From: Schwartzia sp. (in: firmicutes)
Lineage (GTDB): Bacteria; Bacillota; Negativicutes; Selenomonadales; Selenomonadaceae
Length of the DNA stretch: 7,475 bases
Direction of reading: 5' to 3'
NCBI GenBank assembly: GCA_024691625.1
Contig: JAILNL010000170.1
Location: 1 to 7,475 of the forward strand
The notes under the pieces were generated by a model. It worked only from the letters and a program-made list of their open reading frames with translations. It made no database searches and was not told the DNA's origin. Shown here piece after piece: positions 1 through 5,259 of the stretch (position 1 is the stretch's first letter; every line of letters starts with the position of its first letter). The position numbers and the translations under genes are program-made.

Positions 1-874
1 TCTCAATACTACAGCGGCGCAGTCTGCACTGGCTTCCAACCAGATTGCGGATTCCATTATGAAGGTCGCGCAGGGAACACAGGAGCAGCTTTCAGCGGTA
101 GGCGGTACATCAGAATCCATTGAACATCTGAATGATACTATTCAGCATATCGTTGTAACAGCAGATGCTGCTGCATCGCAGGGCCTTGAAGCGGCTGATG
201 TTGCCCGTGAAGGCGGACAGACACTTGAAGAAGCGATCACGCAGATTAAACATATTGAGACATCTACGCTGAAATCCACCGAGGTCGTAACCGCGCTTGG
301 CGAACGTTCTACGGAAATCGGGCAGATTATCGATACTATTACGGGAATTGCGGAGCAGACGAATCTTTTGGCTCTTAACGCGGCTATTGAGGCAGCCCGC
401 GCAGGCGAGCAGGGCCGAGGCTTCGCGGTTGTCGCGGAAGAGGTAAGAAAGCTTGCCGAGTCCTCCAGGGATGCGGCTCAACAGATTGCGGACCTGATAG
501 AGGTAACCCGCAAGGATACGGAGGAAGCTGTTGCGGGAATGCAGCAGAGCAGCAAAGACGTACAGGTCGGCGCGAAAAACATCATATCCATGGGCGAGGC
601 ATTCCGCAGGATTATCGATATTGTCGGTAAGGTTTCCGAGCAGGTTGATGGAATTTCGAAGGAAATCAGCGGGCTTGCAAAGAATGGAGAGGATATTGTC
701 GAACATATGCGTGTAATCAGCAAATCCAGCAGCGGAGCGGCAGAGGAAGCGCAGACAGTTTCGGCGGCAACGGAAGAGCAGTCCGCGTCCATCGAAGAGA
801 TTGCCAATGCCAGCCACCGTCTTGCAGAGATGGCAGGAGGCCTGCAGCAGGAGGTTCAGAAATTCCGCCTCTGA
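1..874 (+). CDS. Methyl-accepting chemotaxis protein, C-terminal signalling domain (5' end outside window)
   Basis: This is the cytoplasmic signalling part of a chemoreceptor, which relays ligand signals to CheA through CheW. The reading frame is open to the left edge (first full codon at base 2), so the internal ATG at 59 is not the start. About 290 residues are visible. The hallmark hairpin tip is present, including [20 protein letters not shown] at about fragment residues 119-138. From the tip glutamate (fragment residue 136) to the C-terminus there are 154 residues, exactly 22 heptads, which fits the 44H class common in Bacillota. Methylation-like sites occur at GTQEQLSA on the N-terminal helix and AATEEQSAS near the C-terminus. 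No C-terminal CheR-docking pentapeptide is seen; the protein ends QKFRL. Sensor, membrane and HAMP parts would lie upstream. The family is certain; the ligand is unknown. Confidence 0.96.
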   Translation, partial: LNTTAAQSALASNQIADSIMKVAQGTQEQLSAVGGTSESIEHLNDTIQHIVVTADAAASQGLEAADVAREGGQTLEEAITQIKHIETSTLKSTEVVTALGERSTEIGQIIDTITGIAEQTNLLALNAAIEAARAGEQGRGFAVVAEEVRKLAESSRDAAQQIADLIEVTRKDTEEAVAGMQQSSKDVQVGAKNIISMGEAFRRIIDIVGKVSEQVDGISKEISGLAKNGEDIVEHMRVISKSSSGAAEEAQTVSAATEEQSASIEEIANASHRLAEMAGGLQQEVQKFRL

Positions 875-907
875 TATGACAAGGTTTACAATAGGAAGCT
901 AGTTCAA

Positions 908-955
908 AACGCCAATGGGAAATTTTGTCTGCGGACAGATGCGTCCGTTGGCGTT
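908..955 (+). other. Nested inverted repeat between the two MCP genes
   Basis: AACGCCAA (908-915) is the exact inverse complement of TTGGCGTT (948-955). Inside it, CGGAC (932-936) pairs with GTCCG (943-947) around a 6-base loop, and this inner stem abuts the 3' arm of the outer one. A 16-base unpaired stretch lies on the 5' side. There is no T-run after it, so it is not a standard intrinsic terminator. It could stabilise the 3' end of the upstream mRNA or be a structured leader element. I do not recognise a known riboswitch in it. Confidence 0.45.
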
Positions 956-1016
956 ATTGGTCAGCATGAGAGATTTATTATACTTTACACGCTATAAATT
1001 AGTTGATAATCTATTA

Positions 1017-1045
1017 TTGCTTTTTATGGCTGTTTCAGCTATCAT
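1017..1045 (+). promoter_or_regulatory. Possible promoter for the short MCP gene
   Basis: TTGCTT (1017-1022) and TATCAT (1040-1045) are separated by 17 bases. The -10 matches the housekeeping consensus at five of six positions; the -35 matches at three. Transcription would start near 1052, leaving a leader of about 45 bases with a small CTTC/GAAG hairpin (1062-1074) before the ribosome binding site. TTGATA at 1003 with TATGGC at 1025 is a weaker alternative. I do not see a sigma-28-type motility promoter. Confidence 0.35.
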
Positions 1046-1097
1046 TAAATGTACAGAACATCTTCGGGACGAAGTTAAATTGGGAGGGTGAGACTAA

Positions 1098-1610
1098 ATG
1101 GCAGGCACAGGAAATGAGGAACTGGTAAATTCCATTGAAGAAATTGCCCGTTCTACACAGACGGTTTATGAAGCTGTTGAACAGGTTGCAACCAGCGCAG
1201 GAGAGCTCGCAAAGGCCGGGCAGGAATCAATTTCACAGGCGAAATTTCTTAAAGAGCGCAACGCGGATACTATTAAGGTCATTGACTTTATTACGAACAT
1301 AGCACAGCAGACGAATCTTCTCGGTTTGAACGCCGCTATTGAGGCAGCCCGTGCAGGCGAGCAGGGACGCGGATTCGCGGTTGTCGCGGAGGAGGTCAGA
1401 AAGCTGGCTGAGCAGTCCCGTGAGGCTACGGAGAAAATTCAGGAAACGCTCATGGAGATGAATAAGGCGGTTGAGGAGATTGCAAAATCTATTGAGACCA
1501 CAAGTTCAATCAGCCAGGAGCAGGCTGCATCTACACAGGAGATTACTGCTAATCTGTCCCGTGTGACGAAGGCTGCTGAGGACCTCAAGGCTAAGGTTTT
1601 GTATCAGTAA
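1098..1610 (+). CDS. Short stand-alone MCP signalling-domain protein (170 aa)
   Basis: The whole 170-residue product is one MCP signalling hairpin, predicted soluble and cytoplasmic, with no sensor, membrane or HAMP segment. The tip, [20 protein letters not shown] (about residues 71-90), is followed by a helix like that of the upstream receptor. About 87 residues precede the tip glutamate (E88) and 82 follow it, roughly 12 heptads per side. This fits the 24H class and is about 10 heptads shorter per arm than the neighbour. [11 protein letters not shown] (about 139-149) resembles a methylation segment. The start is fixed by an in-frame TAA directly before the ATG at 1098 and by GGGAGGG at 1082-1088. 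Typical 24H cytoplasmic MCPs carry about 100 extra N-terminal residues as a sensor, and these are missing. It could be a CheA/CheW-binding adaptor, a receptor sensing through a partner, or a truncated paralog. The fold is certain, the role is not. Confidence 0.93.
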   Translation: MAGTGNEELVNSIEEIARSTQTVYEAVEQVATSAGELAKAGQESISQAKFLKERNADTIKVIDFITNIAQQTNLLGLNAAIEAARAGEQGRGFAVVAEEVRKLAEQSREATEKIQETLMEMNKAVEEIAKSIETTSSISQEQAASTQEITANLSRVTKAAEDLKAKVLYQ

Positions 1611-1623
1611 GAACCATGATTTA

Positions 1624-1639
1624 TGAGACGTGAGTCTCA
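1624..1639 (+). other. Small perfect hairpin after the short MCP gene
   Basis: TGAGAC (1624-1629) and GTCTCA (1634-1639) form a perfect 6-bp stem closed by the GNRA tetraloop GTGA. It starts 13 bases after the MCP stop codon. No T-run follows, so it is at best a weak terminator or an mRNA 3'-end stabiliser. It lies 18 bases upstream of the tRNA -35 box and could instead be a DNA operator. Confidence 0.4.
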
Positions 1640-1657
1640 GAAACAAGAAGAAATGTA

Positions 1658-1686
1658 TTGACAAAAATAACCGTGCCCTGTATACT
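1658..1686 (+). promoter_or_regulatory. Strong promoter of the tRNA operon
   Basis: A perfect -35 TTGACA (1658-1663) and a -10 TATACT (1681-1686, one mismatch to TATAAT) are separated by the ideal 17 bases. Transcription should start near 1693, about 40 bases before the first tRNA. This is the best promoter in the window, as expected for stable RNA genes. Confidence 0.88.
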
Positions 1687-1694
1687 ATTGTTCT

Positions 1695-1729
1695 GTGAGT
1701 ACCACGATAGTTATGGGGCACTCATTTTT
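1695..1729 (+). promoter_or_regulatory. Leader hairpin with T-run, possible attenuator of the tRNA operon
   Basis: TGAGT (1696-1700) pairs with ACTCA (1720-1724). After an A-C mismatch, CC (1702-1703) can pair with GG (1717-1718), around a 13-base loop. Five T residues follow (1725-1729), then tRNA-Lys starts at 1734. The arrangement resembles a weak intrinsic terminator right after the predicted transcription start. It may equally be a leader structure involved in 5' processing of the tRNA precursor. Confidence 0.35.
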
Positions 1730-1733
1730 ATAT

Positions 1734-1809
1734 GGTTCACTAGCTCAGTTGGTAGAGCACCTGACTTTTAATCAGGGTGTCCCGGGTTCAAGTCCCGGGT
1801 GAGCCACCA
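1734..1809 (+). tRNA. tRNA-Lys (anticodon TTT)
   Basis: This is a complete 76-base cloverleaf with an encoded CCA end. The acceptor arms GGTTCAC and GTGAGCC pair fully, with one G-U. The anticodon loop CTTTTAA, closed by CCTGA/TCAGG, places TTT at 1767-1769. The T-arm CCGGG-TTCAAGT-CCCGG is perfect. It is the first gene of the tRNA cluster and lies one base from the next tRNA. Confidence 0.97.
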
Positions 1810-1810
1810 T

Positions 1811-1885
1811 GGCGCCATCGTCAAGTGGTTAAGACACCGCCCTTTCACGGCGGGTTCGTGGGTTCAAATCCCGCTGGCGTCACCA
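1811..1885 (+). tRNA. tRNA-Glu (anticodon TTC)
   Basis: This is a 75-base cloverleaf with an encoded CCA end. The acceptor arms GGCGCCA and TGGCGTC pair, with one G-U. The anticodon stem CCGCC/GGCGG closes the loop CTTTCAC, placing TTC at 1844-1846. The T-arm is GTGGG-TTCAAAT-CCCGC. It follows tRNA-Lys after a single base and is separated from tRNA-Asp by a 32-base AT-rich spacer. Confidence 0.97.
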
Positions 1886-1917
1886 TGATAATTGTGCATT
1901 TTCGGATGCTTTATATT

Positions 1918-1994
1918 GGCCCGGTAGTTCAGTTGGTTAGAATGCCGCCCTGTCACGGCGGAGATCATGGGTTCAAGTCCCATTCGGGTCGCCA
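1918..1994 (+). tRNA. tRNA-Asp (anticodon GTC)
   Basis: This is a 77-base cloverleaf with an encoded CCA end and discriminator G, the usual identity base for tRNA-Asp. The acceptor arms GGCCCGG and TCGGGTC pair, with two G-U pairs. The anticodon stem CCGCC/GGCGG closes CTGTCAC, placing GTC at 1952-1954. The T-arm ATGGG-TTCAAGT-CCCAT is perfect. Four bases separate it from tRNA-Phe. Confidence 0.97.
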
Positions 1995-1998
1995 GTTT

Positions 1999-2074
1999 GC
2001 CTCGGTAGCTCAGTTGGTAGAGCAAAGGACTGAAAATCCTTGTGTCAGCGGTTCGATTCCACTCTGAGGCACCA
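1999..2074 (+). tRNA. tRNA-Phe (anticodon GAA)
   Basis: This is a 76-base cloverleaf with an encoded CCA end. The acceptor arms GCCTCGG and CTGAGGC pair, with one G-U. The anticodon stem AAGGA/TCCTT closes CTGAAAA, placing GAA at 2032-2034. The T-stem is unusual: AGCGG (2047-2051) faces CCACT (2059-2063), giving a C-A mismatch at the third pair (C2049 with A2061). The other four pairs and the TTCGATT loop are intact, so the gene is probably functional. Confidence 0.95.
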
Positions 2075-2088
2075 TTTAACACAGGATG

Positions 2089-2108
2089 GATCACGGGAGA
2101 ACGTGATC
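2089..2108 (+). other. Trailer hairpin between tRNA-Phe and the terminator
   Basis: GATCACG (2089-2095) and CGTGATC (2102-2108) form a perfect 7-bp stem with a GGAGAA loop. It begins 14 bases after the CCA end of tRNA-Phe and ends 5 bases before the terminator stem. It is probably part of the precursor trailer, perhaps guiding 3' processing. It does not have a T-run of its own. Confidence 0.5.
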
Positions 2109-2113
2109 GTTTG

Positions 2114-2144
2114 AAAGCGGGTCTCATGGGAGGCTCGCTTTTTT
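2114..2144 (+). terminator. Intrinsic terminator of the tRNA operon
   Basis: A 12-bp stem (2114-2125 with 2130-2141, two G-U pairs) has an ATGG loop and runs into six consecutive T residues (2139-2144). It is the strongest terminator in the window and separates the tRNA operon from dedA. Confidence 0.92.
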
Positions 2145-2194
2145 GCGATATGCTGTGACGTTAGAAAATACACTCGGGGGAGAGGAAAAGGGTA

Positions 2195-2806
2195 ATGGGA
2201 AGTTTATCAGAGATGTTTTTGGGATTTATCGCCGACTGGGGATATTTGGCTGTAGCTGTGCTCATGGGCATGGAAAATGCCTGCATTCCTATACCCAGTG
2301 AGCTGATTCTCGGTTTTGCGGGATATCTGATTTTCGCAGGTCAGATGACTTTTTCCGGGGCGCTCTGGTACGGAATGGTAGGCGGTCTTTTGGGCTCATG
2401 GTTCGCGTATGAGGTAGGACGCCGCGGTGGGCGTTCCTTCGTAGATAAATACGGACATTACTTCCTTATAAAGAAGTCACACGTTGACCTTGCTCAGAAC
2501 TGGTTCGATAAATACGGCATCAAGGCTGTTTTCTTCAGCCGTATGCTTCCTGTTGTCCGCACATTCATTTCTCTTCCTGCGGGCTTCGCTCATGTGGATT
2601 TCAAGCGTTTTACGATTTATACGATTCTGGGGTCGCTGCCATGGACGGCGCTTATCCTCTGGGCAGGCATGATGCTTGGCGAGAGCTGGAAGTATCTTTT
2701 GGAAATCGGACATGAGGCGAGCATCGCATTTGTTGTTATCTGCGTTATCGGCGGAGCTGTGTGGTATTACCGCCACCATAAGAAGAAAAAGAGGCATCTT
2801 AAGTAA
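2195..2806 (+). CDS. DedA-family integral membrane protein (VTT/SNARE-associated domain)
   Basis: DedA proteins are inner-membrane proteins of the VTT superfamily. Characterised members act in membrane homeostasis, proton-dependent drug tolerance and undecaprenyl- or glycerophospholipid flipping. The 203-residue length is typical. Family features seen: the acidic re-entrant segment ENACIPIPSE (about residues 27-36), a GR-x-G-G stretch after the second hydrophobic block (about 75-79), and FFSRMLPVVRTFISLPAG (about 113-130), whose two arginines match those essential in E. coli YqjA. Hydrophobic helices follow at about 140-162 and 175-191, then a basic tail of Lys, Arg and His. The ATG at 2195 is preceded by purine-rich GGGGAGAGG (2177-2185). 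No confident promoter is seen between the tRNA terminator and the gene. The family is secure; the transported lipid or drug is unknown. Confidence 0.94.
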   Translation: MGSLSEMFLGFIADWGYLAVAVLMGMENACIPIPSELILGFAGYLIFAGQMTFSGALWYGMVGGLLGSWFAYEVGRRGGRSFVDKYGHYFLIKKSHVDLAQNWFDKYGIKAVFFSRMLPVVRTFISLPAGFAHVDFKRFTIYTILGSLPWTALILWAGMMLGESWKYLLEIGHEASIAFVVICVIGGAVWYYRHHKKKKRHLK

Positions 2807-2825
2807 GAGAGACATCTTAGGCAAG
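2790..2825 (+). repeat. Imperfect 18-bp tandem duplication across the dedA stop codon
   Basis: Two adjacent 18-base units, 2790-2807 and 2808-2825, agree at 15 of 18 positions, and a third copy may begin at 2826 (AGAGG). The unit is six codons long, so the frame is kept. In copy 1 it encodes the dedA end RHLK plus TAA; in copy 2 the TAA position reads CAA. The stop codon therefore lies at a site where the two copies differ. Confidence 0.7.
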
Positions 2826-2829
2826 AGAG

Positions 2830-2858
2830 GGGAGCGCTTTTACGGCGCTCCTTTATTT
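2830..2858 (+). terminator. Intrinsic terminator of dedA
   Basis: GGAGCGC (2831-2837) pairs perfectly with GCGCTCC (2845-2851) around a 7-base loop, followed by TTTATTT (2852-2858). It lies 24 bases after the dedA stop codon. Confidence 0.87.
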
Positions 2859-2872
2859 GTTTTACGAATGAG

Positions 2873-2901
2873 TTTCTTTTTTGGTTGCGTTGTGGTATGA
2901 T
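2873..2901 (+). promoter_or_regulatory. Extended -10 promoter for manA
   Basis: TGTGG followed by TATGAT (2896-2901) is a good match to the Gram-positive TRTGN extended -10. A weak -35 (TTTCTT, 2873-2878) stands 17 bases upstream. Transcription would start near 2908, giving a leader of about 68 bases with an inverted repeat before manA. Confidence 0.65.
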
Positions 2902-2912
2902 AAGAGAATCAT

Positions 2913-2944
2913 TGGAAAATCGAAACGATTTGTTTTCATTTCCA
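2913..2944 (+). promoter_or_regulatory. Inverted repeats in the manA leader, possible operator
   Basis: AAATCG (2917-2922) and CGATTT (2926-2931) form a perfect palindrome around AAA. Flanking it, TGGAA (2913-2917) pairs with TTCCA (2940-2944). As DNA, the inner palindrome at the predicted transcription start would suit a repressor site. As RNA, it would be a nested hairpin ahead of the ribosome binding site. No regulator gene is nearby, so neither role is shown. Confidence 0.35.
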
Positions 2945-2975
2945 GGATGAGAAGGTATTTAAGGAGGGCAAGGCT

Positions 2976-3938
2976 TTGCTTTATCCTATGCTGTTAACGT
3001 CACCGCTGAAGGATTACATCTGGGGCGGGACAAAGCTTAAAACGGAATATAACAAAAAAACTGACCTAGAAACCGTGGCAGAGAGCTGGGAGCTTGCGTG
3101 CCACAAGGACGGTCACAGTATAATCAGAAACGGAGAGGCTTCGGGAATGGAGCTGGAGCGGTATATAGCGCTGAAGGGCGACCGCATTGTAGGTGCTCAT
3201 GCCGCACGGTATTCGTATTTCCCTATTCTCATAAAGCTGCTGGACTCCGCAGAGGACCTTTCGGTGCAGGTTCACCCTGATAATGACTACGCGCTCCGTG
3301 TAGAGGGTGAGTACGGCAAAACCGAGTTTTGGTATGTAGTTGACTGCGAGCCGGGAGCAAGTCTTATATATGGACTTAACCGCGAGGTCACAAAGGACGA
3401 GCTTCGCAGACGTATAGAGGATAATACTCTTTTGGAGGTCTGCAACCGCGTGCCTGTAAAACCGGGAGACGCTTTCCTCATTGAAGCGGGTACGCTGCAT
3501 TCTATCGGGGGCGGTATAACGGTTGCTGAGATTCAGCAGAATTCCAATACTACCTACCGCGTTTACGATTACGGACGTATTGGAAAGGACGGAAAGCCGA
3601 GAGAGCTTCACGTGGACAAGGCTCTTGATGTTCTTCGCCTTACCCCGTCGCCGCAGCCGTCGGCACTGCCGCCGAACCTGTTTTTTGCTGAATATGATAT
3701 GAAGCAGCTTGTGTCCTGTGAGTTCTTTACAGTACATGAGTTTAATCTCCACGGCCGCTGTCATCTGGCTTCTGACCGCAGCAGCTTCCAGTCCATACTT
3801 GTTCTGGACGGTCTTATTGAGCTTGAATGCCGTACGGGATACAATACTCTCGAAAAGGGAGATTCCGTATTTGTTCCTGCTGACTACGGCGCGTACTGGC
3901 TCAGAGGAAACGGAAAATTCCTCCTGACGACGGTGTGA
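2976..3938 (+). CDS. manA: Mannose-6-phosphate isomerase, class I
   Basis: This cytosolic zinc enzyme interconverts mannose 6-phosphate and fructose 6-phosphate, linking glycolysis to mannose use and GDP-mannose supply. The 320-residue length matches the short Bacillus-type ManA. Zinc-site motifs are visible: QVHPDN (Q98, H100), KTEFWY (E117) and GTLHSIGGG (H175). The active-site stretch EIQQNSNTTYRVYDYGR (about 185-201) carries the expected arginine. Two cupin-like halves are evident, the second ending near FVPADYGAYWLRG. The start is TTG at 2976, 8 bases after AAGGAGG (2961-2967); the next ATG at 2988 is too far from that site. The gene has its own promoter and terminator and no sugar-transport or polysaccharide neighbour, so its pathway cannot be narrowed down. 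Confidence 0.96.
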   Translation: MLYPMLLTSPLKDYIWGGTKLKTEYNKKTDLETVAESWELACHKDGHSIIRNGEASGMELERYIALKGDRIVGAHAARYSYFPILIKLLDSAEDLSVQVHPDNDYALRVEGEYGKTEFWYVVDCEPGASLIYGLNREVTKDELRRRIEDNTLLEVCNRVPVKPGDAFLIEAGTLHSIGGGITVAEIQQNSNTTYRVYDYGRIGKDGKPRELHVDKALDVLRLTPSPQPSALPPNLFFAEYDMKQLVSCEFFTVHEFNLHGRCHLASDRSSFQSILVLDGLIELECRTGYNTLEKGDSVFVPADYGAYWLRGNGKFLLTTV

Positions 3939-3959
3939 TTTGATATATTTGGTGACTTG

Positions 3960-3989
3960 ACTCTCCCTGATTGGGAGAGTTTTGTTTTT
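3960..3989 (+). terminator. Intrinsic terminator of manA
   Basis: ACTCTCCC (3960-3967) pairs perfectly with GGGAGAGT (3973-3980) around TGATT, followed by a T-rich tract (3980-3989) broken by one G. It lies 21 bases after the manA stop codon. Confidence 0.92.
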
Positions 3990-4010
3990 AATGAATTTCT
4001 CAGAATAGAG

Positions 4011-4019
4011 TGGTACAAT
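4011..4019 (+). promoter_or_regulatory. Extended -10 promoter for lrgA-lrgB
   Basis: TGG followed by TACAAT (4014-4019) forms an extended -10 element with no good -35 at the standard distance. It lies between the manA terminator and lrgA, giving a leader of about 47 bases. It resembles the elements before manA and the permease gene, all built around GTGGTA. Confidence 0.5.
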
Positions 4020-4073
4020 TCGTGTCATATTTTTCTTTTGAAATTTTTAGGATTGAGGAAAGGAGATAAGCGT

Positions 4074-4451
4074 ATGAAATCTATGAAACAGTTCGCGATT
4101 ATTCTCATGTTTTCGTTTATAGGCGAGGCTCTTCACGCTTTGATTCCTCTGCCTGTACCTGCAAGCATATACGGGATAATTCTTTTGTTCCTGGCGTTGG
4201 AGCGAAAATGGATAGAGCTTCGTGATATTCACGGGATTGTCGTGTTTTTGATACAGATAATGCCTATTTTATTTGTTCCCGCGGCGGTGGGGCTCATCAA
4301 GTCCTGGCCAATACTCAAGCCTGCGATTGTGCCGTATCTTGTGATCACGGTTTTGTCGACAATTGCCGTCATGGCGGTTACGGGCAGAGTCACGCAGATG
4401 ATTTTACGGCTTGGCGGAGACGGTCAGGAGAAACAATATATAAGGAAGTAA
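4074..4451 (+). CDS. lrgA: CidA/LrgA-family membrane protein
   Basis: This is the small holin-like partner of an LrgA-LrgB pair. The pair was first linked to control of murein hydrolase activity and autolysis in staphylococci; homologs in Bacillus subtilis (PftAB) and Streptococcus mutans act in pyruvate transport. The product has 125 residues and four predicted membrane helices, at about 6-24, 30-43, 54-73 and 84-104. Family motifs are LPVPASIYGIILLFLAL (about 26-42) and MPILFVPAAVGLI (about 63-75). The ATG at 4074 is chosen because AGGAGA (4061-4066) sits 7 bases before it. The frame stays open upstream to 3957, but that stretch runs through the manA terminator and the promoter. Four bases separate it from lrgB, so the two are surely co-expressed. 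Confidence 0.93.
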   Translation: MKSMKQFAIILMFSFIGEALHALIPLPVPASIYGIILLFLALERKWIELRDIHGIVVFLIQIMPILFVPAAVGLIKSWPILKPAIVPYLVITVLSTIAVMAVTGRVTQMILRLGGDGQEKQYIRK

Positions 4452-4455
4452 TGAT

Positions 4456-5148
4456 ATGTACGAATTTTGGCATGAATCGCTGTTCTTCGGAACACTTTTG
4501 ACACTTGCCGCTTACGGCGCAGGCGTCTGGATAAAAGAGAAAACAGGAAGCGCGGTTTTGAATCCGCTGCTTGTGGCAATAGTTCTTGTAATAGCATTTC
4601 TTATCTGCTTCGGAATTGACTATGATACGTACTATGACGGAGCAAAATATGTAAGCTACCTTCTGACTCCGGCAACGGTTTGCCTCGCCGTGCCCCTTTA
4701 TGAGCAGTTTGAAACAATGAAAAACAATGCAAGAGCGGTTGTAATCGGTGTGACGGCAAGCGTTGTTACAAGCCTTACGGTTGTGCTTATTTTTGCAATC
4801 ATATTCGGGCTTGACCATGCAGGGTATGTTACGCTGCTTCCGAAATCCATAACCACCGCAATCGGTATGGGTGTTACTGAGGAGCTTGAGGGTTATGTGC
4901 CCATCACCGTGGCCGTTATCATTCTCACGGGTATTCTCGGAAACATAATCGCAGAACCTGTCTGCCGCATCTTTGGAATAAAGGAGCCAATCGCCAAGGG
5001 CATAGCCATAGGCTCCGCGGCGCATGCCATCGGAACTGTTAAAGCGATGGAGATGGGAAAAGCGGAGGGAGCCATGAGCTCTCTTGCCATTGTGGCAGCG
5101 GGAATTATTACTGTGTTCGGCGCGAGCCTTTACGCAATGATTTTTTGA
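4456..5148 (+). CDS. lrgB: LrgB-family membrane protein
   Basis: This is the larger, multi-spanning partner of LrgA, placed in the cytoplasmic membrane. LrgAB-type pairs are implicated in autolysis control or pyruvate uptake; which applies here cannot be told from sequence. The 230-residue length is typical. Signature stretches are YLLTPATVCLAVPLYEQ (about 68-84), LLPKSITTAIGMGVTEELEG (about 127-146) and GIAIGSAAHAIGTVKAMEMG (about 182-201), followed by EGAMSSLAIVAAG. The ATG at 4456 follows AAGGAAG (4442-4448), which overlaps the end of lrgA, as expected for translational coupling. No LytSR-type two-component system is in the window, so the usual regulator, if any, is elsewhere. Confidence 0.95.
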   Translation: MYEFWHESLFFGTLLTLAAYGAGVWIKEKTGSAVLNPLLVAIVLVIAFLICFGIDYDTYYDGAKYVSYLLTPATVCLAVPLYEQFETMKNNARAVVIGVTASVVTSLTVVLIFAIIFGLDHAGYVTLLPKSITTAIGMGVTEELEGYVPITVAVIILTGILGNIIAEPVCRIFGIKEPIAKGIAIGSAAHAIGTVKAMEMGKAEGAMSSLAIVAAGIITVFGASLYAMIF

Positions 5149-5185
5149 TGTGCAGCTAAATACAGTTAAATAGAGAAGTATTTTG

Positions 5186-5223
5186 AACAAGCCTCTGCAA
5201 TTTTTGCGGGGCTTGTTTTGTTT
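5186..5223 (+). terminator. Intrinsic terminator of lrgA-lrgB
   Basis: AACAAGCC (5186-5193) pairs with GGCTTGTT (5210-5217). After one bulged T the stem continues with CTGCAA (5195-5200) against TTGCGG (5204-5209), leaving a TTT loop. A T-rich tail with two single G interruptions follows. It lies 37 bases after the lrgB stop codon. Confidence 0.88.
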
Positions 5224-5259
5224 GTGAAACATGATTGCTTTTGTAATGATTAGTTTTGG

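Noticed and set aside
59..61. ATG at 59 as the start of the first MCP gene
   Set aside because: The frame is open to the window edge and encodes MCP-like helix upstream of this ATG; there is no ribosome binding site before it.
110..817. A 235-codon minus-strand frame opposite the first MCP gene
   Set aside because: The MCP coding frame is certain. The antisense frame follows from its codon pattern and has no start signals.
1695..1733. A T-box riboswitch in the tRNA operon leader
   Set aside because: The leader is only about 40 bases long and lacks the T-box core sequence and specifier stem; T-boxes also control synthetase and amino-acid genes rather than tRNA operons.
1777..2067. A 96-codon open frame across the tRNA cluster
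   Set aside because: It reads straight through four well-folded tRNA genes and has no ribosome binding site; it is a by-product of the tRNA sequence. The frame on the opposite strand (1864-2127) is rejected for the same reason.
3066..4028. A 320-codon open frame on the minus strand opposite manA
   Set aside because: The plus strand encodes a clear mannose-6-phosphate isomerase with its zinc motifs. The minus-strand product has no recognisable domain and runs through the manA terminator and the lrgA promoter.
3957..4073. A longer N-terminus for lrgA starting at TTG 3957
   Set aside because: The extra 39 codons run through the manA terminator and the extended -10 promoter, and the ATG at 4074 has an ideal ribosome binding site. 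The resulting 125 residues match the usual LrgA length.
4390..5232. A 280-codon open frame on the minus strand opposite lrgB
   Set aside because: The product is rich in Cys, His and Asn with no family resemblance, as expected of the complement of a membrane-protein gene; lrgB is unmistakable on the plus strand.
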